From positions 1 through 5,809 of the forward strand of contig JANXZI010000088.1 of NCBI GenBank assembly GCA_025355595.1: a stretch of DNA of 5,809 nt. Reading direction: 5' to 3'. The stretch is from Spartobacteria bacterium (GTDB taxonomy: Bacteria > Verrucomicrobiota > Verrucomicrobiia > Chthoniobacterales > Chthoniobacteraceae). Below the pieces are notes generated by a model. That model did not search any database, had not been told where the DNA came from, and saw nothing but the letters and a program-made list of their open reading frames with translations. Positions 1-5,809 of this stretch are shown here, in pieces (position 1 is the stretch's first letter; each line of letters begins with the position of its first letter). The position numbers and the translations under genes were made by a program.

Positions 1-2772
1 CGCGATTCCGGACTCGGGCATCTCGGCTTTGTCGTGCGCCTCGGTCGTGACTTTCAGCTCGTCCGGTTTTTCCTGGAGCCACATTTCCATCGCATCAATC
101 CGCTTGGAAGCCTCGCCCATCTGCGCGAGCAGCTCGTCTTCCTTGGCAAAGCCCATCTCCTTCACCTTGTCGGCCCCATCCTTTTCCGAGCCGGCCTTCT
201 GCTCGATTTCCTGGAAGACCGCGAAGACATCCTCGACGAGGTCATTGGCCACATTCAGTTCCGTGAAAATGTGGAGGTCATTCGGCACTTCGAGCATCGC
301 CTCCTTGATGTTCGCCTGCACCTCGGCGAACGCCTCCTCCATCTCGTCCATCGCTTTGTCGTCCTTGTTTTTCTGCCCCTTCACCTGCTCCATGGCCTCC
401 TTCATTTTCTGGCTCAGAGCCTCCAGCTTCGCGAGCTTCTCCTTCGCCTGCTTCACGGCGTCCACCAGCAGCTCGCGCTTCTCGGCCTCCTCCTTGAGCT
501 TGATTTGATCGAGCATCGCCTGGAGTGATTTCAGCCCGGTCATCGCGCGTTCTTCCAGCGTGACGGCCTCGGCGGGCAGGTTCTGATCGAGCCGTTCGGC
601 GGCCACCACCATGTCGTTGCGAATCTTCAATTCCCCGGCGCGCTTCATCATCCTGTCTATCGTGCCGGCCAGCGCCGCATCCGTCTGCGCGGCTTGCGCG
701 GCCTCGTCCTTGCACGCGGCGAGGAATGCCGCCATGTCGCCACCGATTTTGTCCTGCGCATCCACGAGCTGCTTCCCGATCTTCGCCTTGCTCTCGATGA
801 ATGTGCGCGTCTGTTTCAGCGCGCCGGCCTGGTCGCGCAGCATCGCCTCGAGCAATGCGCTGAGTCCCGCGACACGGCGTTCGATTTTCGCGTCGCCTGC
901 GGCAGAAATCGCGAACGTGAGGTGCTTCAAAATTTTCGTCTCCAGCGTGATCGCCTCGGCTGCGAGCGGCGCTTTTTTCGCGTCGTCCGCGGCGGGGACG
1001 GATTGCAGCGAATCCACGGCGAGCACCATCTCGTTCACGTAGAGTTTCTGCGCTGCCGCCGTGAGATTGCCGAGCGGCTTCACGGGATTCGCGAGCAGGT
1101 GGTGCATGAGCACGCGCACCTCCTTCTGCGACTCCGCGGCCTGCTTCCACTGCGCCTCGGTCGTCGCCTTCATCGCATCCTTGAAGCGCGCGGTGTCCGC
1201 GAGGTTGCGCTTCTGCAAATCGAGCACCTTCTGCAAATTCGCCAGCGCCTCCTTCTCCAGATCGCCGCGCCTCTTCGTGAGGTCGCTCGGCATGGGCGCG
1301 TTGAAAATCACATTGGCCGAGAAGGACTCATTCGGCGTCTTCGGCCGGTTGTCGCGCGCGATGATGCGATAGGCGATGTCACCCCCGCGCGCCGGCGTCG
1401 TCTCGCTGCGCCAAGCCTGCTGAAATTCCCGCGCGCCGCCGACCGGCCAGCGTTTCACCTCGGTACCCTTGTCCTCGCGAGTCGCGTCGGCCTTCACCTC
1501 TTCGACGACGACTTCGGAAATGCCGTAGTCATCCGCCACATGAAAACTGATCTGCGGACGCTCGCCCGGCGGCAGGATTGCGCGCCCGTTTGGCGACACG
1601 ATCTCGATGCCCGGCGCCTTGTCCGGCTCGAGCGCAAACTGGATTTCCTCCTCGAACGTGCTGCCAAATTTGTCCTCACCGCGCAGCACGAGCGAACTGC
1701 CGGTTGTCAGCGTCGCGACTCCCTTCCACGCCATCGCCTGTCCGCCAGAAATAAACTGTGCAGGAGCATTGCCGACGCTGCGCATGATGATGGATTCGAG
1801 TGGCGTATTCGCGGTCGCCATGATGCCGACGACCGACCCCGCCGGCATCACCAGCTTGCCTTCGCGCGCATTCACCGTGCGCTGCGGGAGCCGCATGTAC
1901 GTCGGCGGCGCGATGACAAACGAAACGCCTGTGAACGCCGGCGGCGGACGCGTGCCGATGGTGAACCATGCCGAGTCCGGCGCATCGCCCGCGCGGAAAC
2001 GGTAGCGCAGCCCGGTCGTGACCTTCGGCAGGCGATAGCTGAAATCCTGCGGCAATCCGCCATGCACACGACCGATGGAATACACGCTCTTCGCCGCATC
2101 GCTCGGCTCCACTTCCACGCGCACCTCGTGCCCTTCAAAACCCTTCACCGTGGCGTTCAGCACGAGCGCATCGCCCTGCAGCACCGTCGAGGTGCCCGGC
2201 TGCACCTTCACGATTTTCGTCAGGCTCGGCGGCTCCACATTCGTGAACGGATTCACCGTGCGCCACAGCGCGACCGGCCACGCCTGGCCCACGATGAACA
2301 GCGGCAGCAGCAGCAGCACCGCCGCGACCGACACCGCGATCCAGTTCCGCCGGTGCGCCCGCTCGTCGCGCATCTGGGTAAAGTCGAGGTTCTGCCAGTC
2401 CGGCAGCGCGGCCTTCACGTAGGCGGCCTTGAACGCATCGCCCTCGGGATTCTTCGCGAGCTGCAGCGTATTGATGAGCCGGTTGTCGAGCTGCGGAAAT
2501 GCCTTCTCGATGGTCGCCGCCACGCCCTCTGGCGTGAACCGCCGCGTGAGCGCGCCGCGCACGAGCCACAGCATCGCGCCGATCAGCCCGAGGAAAATCA
2601 CCCACGTCGCGAAGCGCCCCGGACGATCCATCCGCAGCCAAAGATCCAGCAGCCCCAGCGCCCACACCCAGCCCGCGATCACCGCGAGGCCCAGCGTCAG
2701 TTTCAGTTCCGCACGCCAGCGGTTCAGAGCCTTGCCGATCTGGTCGAGTTTTGCGAGGTATTGCGGAGGCAT
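1..2772 (-). CDS. Large membrane-anchored coiled-coil protein, DUF4175-like (3' end outside window)
   Basis: An open frame of 924 codons runs from the ATG at 2772 to the window edge with no stop, so the C-terminus is missing. Residues about 24-46, 55-74 and 145-162 are hydrophobic membrane segments; the first two form a hairpin. Between segments 2 and 3 is the stretch VAATIEKAFPQLDNRLINTL (about 84-102), a pattern I associate with DUF4175-type proteins. Residues about 180-490 look beta-rich and extracytoplasmic, and include VADDYGISEV (412-421), also typical of that group. From about 495 onward the protein is Ala/Glu/Lys-rich and helical, with the strongest coiled-coil character at about 740-825. 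No enzyme motif is visible. The start lies 28 nt after the stop of the upstream exported-protein gene, without a clear Shine-Dalgarno, which suggests an operon. In related bacteria such proteins often accompany MoxR/BatA-type envelope gene clusters; none of those genes is visible here. The coding frame is firm; the family name is from memory and moderate. Confidence 0.85.
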   Translation of the reverse strand, partial: MPPQYLAKLDQIGKALNRWRAELKLTLGLAVIAGWVWALGLLDLWLRMDRPGRFATWVIFLGLIGAMLWLVRGALTRRFTPEGVAATIEKAFPQLDNRLINTLQLAKNPEGDAFKAAYVKAALPDWQNLDFTQMRDERAHRRNWIAVSVAAVLLLLPLFIVGQAWPVALWRTVNPFTNVEPPSLTKIVKVQPGTSTVLQGDALVLNATVKGFEGHEVRVEVEPSDAAKSVYSIGRVHGGLPQDFSYRLPKVTTGLRYRFRAGDAPDSAWFTIGTRPPPAFTGVSFVIAPPTYMRLPQRTVNAREGKLVMPAGSVVGIMATANTPLESIIMRSVGNAPAQFISGGQAMAWKGVATLTTGSSLVLRGEDKFGSTFEEEIQFALEPDKAPGIEIVSPNGRAILPPGERPQISFHVADDYGISEVVVEEVKADATREDKGTEVKRWPVGGAREFQQAWRSETTPARGGDIAYRIIARDNRPKTPNESFSANVIFNAPMPSDLTKRRGDLEKEALANLQKVLDLQKRNLADTARFKDAMKATTEAQWKQAAESQKEVRVLMHHLLANPVKPLGNLTAAAQKLYVNEMVLAVDSLQSVPAADDAKKAPLAAEAITLETKILKHLTFAISAAGDAKIERRVAGLSALLEAMLRDQAGALKQTRTFIESKAKIGKQLVDAQDKIGGDMAAFLAACKDEAAQAAQTDAALAGTIDRMMKRAGELKIRNDMVVAAERLDQNLPAEAVTLEERAMTGLKSLQAMLDQIKLKEEAEKRELLVDAVKQAKEKLAKLEALSQKMKEAMEQVKGQKNKDDKAMDEMEEAFAEVQANIKEAMLEVPNDLHIFTELNVANDLVEDVFAVFQEIEQKAGSEKDGADKVKEMGFAKEDELLAQMGEASKRIDAMEMWLQEKPDELKVTTEAHDKAEMPESGIA

Positions 2773-2800
2773 GGCGAGGGATTCGGGGTTCAGTTGACGT

Positions 2801-3409
2801 TCAAAATTTCATCGTCGGATCAGCGACTTTCGTCACCGTCACATTATCCACAAAGCCAGGTTTCACGAACCATATGTACACCGTCAGGTAACGCAGTTGT
2901 TTGAGGATCTCGACCGCCTGGGGGGACGGCTTCACGCCCGGCAGCTCGATTTTTTCCTGCTTCCAGTCTGCGGCGGTGCCCGTCGCGGCCTTGCTCTTGT
3001 AAGCCTCGCGCAACTCGCCCAGCTCCGGGTTGTCATGCGGGCGGACTCCGGGTGCCAAGCGGTAGCCGTTGAAATACACGCGATAGCCGCCGCCTTTCAC
3101 GTCGAACGTGCAGATGTAGCGGAAGCCCGGCTCAAACGGAAACGCGCGGCATTCGATCTTCACTCCCTGGTCGCCCGGCGAATCCATCTTCACGATATTT
3201 TTGCGCGCCCCCTCAGTGATGATCGATACGTGATTCTTGTTGCCCACGTAGTGCGAGTTGCCGGACCACTCGTAGTCGGAAATCCACCCCTTCAGCGGCT
3301 CCGTGGGATGGTCAAAATTGCCATTCTCGATGATGGACGGCGCAGCCGCTGGCGGAACGGCGTGGAGCGCAGCGGCGACTAGGAAGAAACTGGGGAGGAA
3401 AAATCGCAT
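2801..3409 (-). CDS. Small exported protein with a predicted jelly-roll (CBM/galactose-binding-like) domain
   Basis: This is a complete 202-residue protein. Residues 1-23 form a classic Sec signal peptide: a short positive N-terminus (MRF), a hydrophobic core, and an Ala/Pro-rich end around HAVPPAAA. There is no lipobox cysteine, so a soluble periplasmic or secreted protein is expected. The mature part opens with IIENGNFDHP (26-35) followed by LKGW (39-42), and closes with GFVDNVTVTK (185-194). These are the usual first and last strands of CBM4/9-like or galactose-binding-like jelly rolls. Cys87 and Cys100 could form a disulfide. Only one domain is present and no catalytic motif is seen, so it may bind a sugar or another envelope ligand; the ligand is unknown. 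The ATG at 3409 is chosen because the signal peptide starts there and AAGGGG lies 7 nt upstream. A longer frame from a TTG at 3529 would bury the signal peptide. It precedes the large membrane protein by 28 nt. Confidence 0.85.
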   Translation of the reverse strand: MRFFLPSFFLVAAALHAVPPAAAPSIIENGNFDHPTEPLKGWISDYEWSGNSHYVGNKNHVSIITEGARKNIVKMDSPGDQGVKIECRAFPFEPGFRYICTFDVKGGGYRVYFNGYRLAPGVRPHDNPELGELREAYKSKAATGTAADWKQEKIELPGVKPSPQAVEILKQLRYLTVYIWFVKPGFVDNVTVTKVADPTMKF

Positions 3410-3614
3410 GGCAGAACCCCTTTTTGTAAGCGGGAATCCGGCCCCGATCACGGCATATTTCGGAATTTTCGCGGATCCCACGAAGCCTTGAGTGTGCCTG
3501 CCGAGTCGAAGGAAAAGGTGGTGGACCAAGTTTCGGCATCACTCCTTTTCGTCCAATGGCGGAGAAGATGGAAATGACATTCGGGAATCGCCGTGATAGA
3601 TGCTCGTCGAACGA
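3410..3614. other. Divergent intergenic region between envelope operon and methyltransferase gene
   Basis: About 190-205 bases separate the two divergent transcription units, so promoters for both should lie here. I find no convincing -35/-10 pair in either direction, no terminator and no RNA gene. The octamer CGGGAATC occurs at 3431-3438 and again at 3582-3589, and ATCACGG (3447-3453) is matched in inverted form by CCGTGAT (3591-3597). These could be operator halves, but pairs this short can arise by chance. The methyltransferase side has stops in its own frame at 3594 and 3597, which bound its possible start codons. Confidence 0.4.
3417..3422 (-). promoter_or_regulatory. Shine-Dalgarno site of the exported-protein gene
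   Basis: On the minus strand this reads AAGGGG, seven bases before the ATG at 3409. It is the only convincing ribosome binding site I see in the window, and it decides the start of the exported-protein gene in favour of the ATG that begins the signal peptide. Confidence 0.55.
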
Positions 3615-5809
3615 ATGACGAAGGCCGAGACACTCTCGATATTTCAGCACGCACTTCTCGCGTCTGGCTACGCCGCGAAGAATGTGCGCCGGGAATACTC
3701 GTTCTTCGATCCCACCGAGAGTCTGGATCCCGTGCGGTGTGTGCCGCTCGCGGCGTTTGGAAGTTATCCGCAAAACTACCGTAATGCACGCATAGGTGTC
3801 GTTTTCGCCAATGACGACCGCGATGTTGGAGAATTGGCATTTCGCCATCGAGCCTTGGGCGCGCCACTCATTTTTACCGTGCGTGACGGAACTGCTCGTC
3901 CGTGGGCTGTGGGAATGGATGATGTGATCCCTGTTGGTGATCCTTTTCCCCTCGTTCGGGCTGCAAAAATTTTTGACGATAACCGAGATGAATGGGGACA
4001 GGAAGCCATGGGGCGTATCCGCACTGCGCGCAGTTTTGAAGTTTCTTCGCAGCCGGAGCTTTTCGACACGGGGTTGGCCAACGCGCTTGGGAGAAGATTT
4101 CAAATTCGGCTGACGGAACAACTTGAAACAAGCTTTCAGGAAATCGCTGCTGCTTACCGTTTTGAACATAACCGGGAGCCGGAGGTCGCGGCGCTGTTTG
4201 CGTTTCTCTTCCGTTTTGTCACGGCGAAGATATTCAAGGATCGCGGTGATGCGGAAGGATGGGCAGATCTACAGACGCCGATCGACATCCTCACGGCTGC
4301 CGAAAAACACACTGGCCTGCTTGATCGTCCGGAGTCCGACTTTCGCCGCAAGCGCATCCTCGAAGCTGCGTGGGCGAGCGTGTCACGGAACTTGCACTTT
4401 CAAAATCTCGCTGTGCCCGATCTCGCATTCGTCGCCGAGAGCGCGTTCATCAGTGATCGCACGCGTGATGAGTTTGGCGTCCATAGCACTCCCGCTGGAC
4501 TCGCTGAATACATCGTGGAGCAACTGCCGTGGGAACAAGTGCCGGTGATGGACCGCGTCGTATGGGAGCCTTTCTGCGGCCATGGGATTTTTTTGGCCAA
4601 AGCGCTCGAACGACTTGGGCGAGATTTGCCGCGGGAATTCACTCCCCGGAAGCGGCATGAGTATTTCCGAGAGCGGCTCATTGGGGTCGAGAAAGACCCG
4701 CTTTCACTCGAGATTTGCCGACTCGTCCTCACCCTCTCGGATTACCCGAATGGCAACAGTTGGGAGCGGCTTCATCATGCCGACCTATTTGAATGGCCCG
4801 ACTGGAATGCCACGCTCAACGAAGCTACCGCGATCCTTGCCAACCCACCCTACGAGGCTTTCACGAAAGAATACCGGGAACAGATTCGCGCGACTAAAAC
4901 CAAGCCTCCGGCGGAGATGCTGCATCGAATCCGCACGAAACCGCCGAAACTCCTCGGCCTCGTACTGCCACAGGCATTTCTCAGCGATCCCGTCTATCGC
5001 GACGCAAATCGGCAAATCGCCCGCCGTTACGATTCCGTGCAGCTCGTGGAGCTGCCACGCATTTTTCGCTACGCCGACAATGAGACTGTGGCTGTCATTG
5101 CCAGCGGGCTCCGCGAGAGTGGAAAAACGGTTACGGTGTCGTATTCGGAGGTCAAGAAAGATGGTATCGATCGATTTCTCGAAGATTGGCATGTGAGCGA
5201 GCCGCGAGGTGCAGAAATTTTCGTTCCAGACGAAAAGAATACCGCCCCCTTTTCACTCCGGTTAACGACTGCTGACGCGATATTTGCAGTGTTGCGGGGT
5301 GCGAAGAAGCTCGGGGAAGTATCCGATATTCACAAAGGAGTAAATTGGATCAAGCGCACTGACGGAAAGTCCAAGACTGCACCCAGAAGCGATGTGGCTT
5401 CCGACAAGAAGAAGGATGGTTTTGAGTCCGGTGCGGAAAAAATGCGAGGTAACTTGTCGCAGTTTCAACTAAAGGTATTGCGTTACTTGTCAGTGCTGGA
5501 ACGGCACCAGTCCCCTCGCGATAGGGCTTTCAGGCTTCCATGGAACCTAGCCAAAGCTGTTTGCAATGCGGCCGCACTAGATAGGGGATCGCCGTGGCGG
5601 CTTCAAGGTTTTGCTGATTCCGACGGATCGGTATTCACCAAACAATTTTTTGCAATTTGGCCGAGAGCCGATATTTCGGAGTACGCCATCGCTGCAATCC
5701 TCTGCGCGCCGCTCGCAAACGCGTTCCTTGAGGCTGAAGATATCAGTCGACGAGACAATCGCATACTTACTCTCGCCAACCTGCCTCTCCCTCCGCTGAA
5801 GTTTTTGAG
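3615..5809 (+). CDS. N6-adenine DNA methyltransferase, gamma class, restriction-modification/defence type (3' end outside window)
   Basis: The frame is open for 731 codons and runs off the window. The predicted reaction is transfer of a methyl group from S-adenosylmethionine to N6 of adenine in a DNA target site. Motif X-like FGVHSTP is at 287-293, motif I EPFCGHGIF at 318-326, an acidic motif II (VEKDP, Glu359), Asp390 in HADLF, and the catalytic NPPY at 410-413. The order X-I-IV followed by a C-terminal recognition domain defines the gamma class (M.TaqI, Eco57I-like). The target-recognition domain starts at about 566 (LGEVSDIHKG) and includes LPWN (Trp643), RGSPWRL (Trp661), IWP (Trp682) and CAPLANAF (697-704). 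By the usual layout only a short tail should be missing. Residues 1 to about 200 form an alpha/beta domain I do not recognise; I see no PD-(D/E)XK nuclease motif. An in-frame ATG at 3600 would add five residues; neither start has a good Shine-Dalgarno. GC is lower than in the neighbouring operon, suggesting acquisition. It could be a stand-alone or Type IIG-like enzyme or the modification part of a multigene system. Confidence 0.9.
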   Translation, partial: MTKAETLSIFQHALLASGYAAKNVRREYSFFDPTESLDPVRCVPLAAFGSYPQNYRNARIGVVFANDDRDVGELAFRHRALGAPLIFTVRDGTARPWAVGMDDVIPVGDPFPLVRAAKIFDDNRDEWGQEAMGRIRTARSFEVSSQPELFDTGLANALGRRFQIRLTEQLETSFQEIAAAYRFEHNREPEVAALFAFLFRFVTAKIFKDRGDAEGWADLQTPIDILTAAEKHTGLLDRPESDFRRKRILEAAWASVSRNLHFQNLAVPDLAFVAESAFISDRTRDEFGVHSTPAGLAEYIVEQLPWEQVPVMDRVVWEPFCGHGIFLAKALERLGRDLPREFTPRKRHEYFRERLIGVEKDPLSLEICRLVLTLSDYPNGNSWERLHHADLFEWPDWNATLNEATAILANPPYEAFTKEYREQIRATKTKPPAEMLHRIRTKPPKLLGLVLPQAFLSDPVYRDANRQIARRYDSVQLVELPRIFRYADNETVAVIASGLRESGKTVTVSYSEVKKDGIDRFLEDWHVSEPRGAEIFVPDEKNTAPFSLRLTTADAIFAVLRGAKKLGEVSDIHKGVNWIKRTDGKSKTAPRSDVASDKKKDGFESGAEKMRGNLSQFQLKVLRYLSVLERHQSPRDRAFRLPWNLAKAVCNAAALDRGSPWRLQGFADSDGSVFTKQFFAIWPRADISEYAIAAILCAPLANAFLEAEDISRRDNRILTLANLPLPPLKFL

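Noticed and set aside
278..1150. A 290-codon minus-strand frame within the large gene.
   Set aside because: The product is almost entirely Arg, Gly, Ala and Glu, as expected from an off-frame reading of GC-rich coiled-coil codons. It lies wholly inside the 924-codon frame on the same strand.
694..2904. A long plus-strand open frame of 736 codons opposite the large membrane-protein gene.
   Set aside because: Its translation is dominated by Arg, His and Leu with no domain-like pattern, and it spans the start of one real gene and the end of another. The minus-strand frame gives membrane segments and coiled coils. Long antisense frames are expected opposite GC-rich genes.
3410..3529. A 40-residue N-terminal extension of the exported protein from a TTG at 3529.
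   Set aside because: It would place the clear signal peptide inside the protein, and the ATG at 3409 has its own Shine-Dalgarno seven bases upstream.
3508..3552. GAAAAGG at 3511-3517 region facing CCTTTTC at 3544-3550 as a hairpin or terminator.
   Set aside because: The stem is only seven pairs with a loop of more than 25 bases and no following T-run, so it is unlikely to fold as a terminator.
3431..3597. Repeated CGGGAATC and the inverted ATCACGG/CCGTGAT pair as an operator or attachment site.
   Set aside because: The repeats are only 7-8 bases long within about 170 bases, not symmetric and without a partner site at the other end of an element. Chance is a sufficient explanation.
3312..4169. 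A minus-strand frame of 285 codons across the intergenic region and the start of the methyltransferase gene.
   Set aside because: It overlaps both the signal-peptide region of the exported protein and the methyltransferase N-terminus in other frames, has no recognisable features and has no plausible start context.
4582..5196. A plus-strand frame of 204 codons inside the methyltransferase gene.
   Set aside because: It is an off-frame reading of the segment that encodes motifs I to IV in the real frame. Its product is Ser/Arg-rich without motifs.

Overview
The window holds three protein-coding genes. Two lie on the minus strand and read leftwards from about 3409; one lies on the plus strand and starts near 3615. 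Both outer genes run off the window, so the large minus-strand gene lacks its C-terminus and the plus-strand gene lacks its last part. I see no rRNA, tRNA, CRISPR array or insertion sequence.

Region 1 to 2772 (minus) is one uninterrupted frame of 924 codons. It encodes a membrane-anchored protein with three N-terminal membrane segments, a long beta-rich extracytoplasmic part and a long, highly charged helical or coiled-coil C-terminal half. It resembles the large DUF4175-type proteins found in Planctomycetes, Verrucomicrobia and Alphaproteobacteria. Just upstream (2801 to 3409, minus, 28 nt gap) is a 202-residue exported protein that looks like a single galactose-binding/CBM-type jelly roll. 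The two probably form an operon acting at the cell envelope.

Region 3410 to 3614 is the intergenic space between the two divergent units. Region 3615 to 5809 (plus) encodes at least 731 residues of a gamma-class N6-adenine DNA methyltransferase. It has an NPPY catalytic motif, a C-terminal target-recognition domain of the type seen in Type II/IIG-like enzymes, and an N-terminal domain of about 200 residues that I cannot assign. It is probably a restriction-modification or other defence gene whose partners, if any, lie to the right of the window.

The minus-strand genes are very GC-rich (43 of 60 bases in 2641-2700). The methyltransferase is less so (35 of 60 in 4021-4080, 30 of 60 in 5401-5460, 28 of 60 in 5641-5700). 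This fits a resident chromosomal operon abutting an acquired defence gene. High GC, weak Shine-Dalgarno sequences and the DUF4175-like plus small jelly-roll pair suggest a verrucomicrobial (or planctomycete-like) bacterium, but this placement is an inference with modest confidence.
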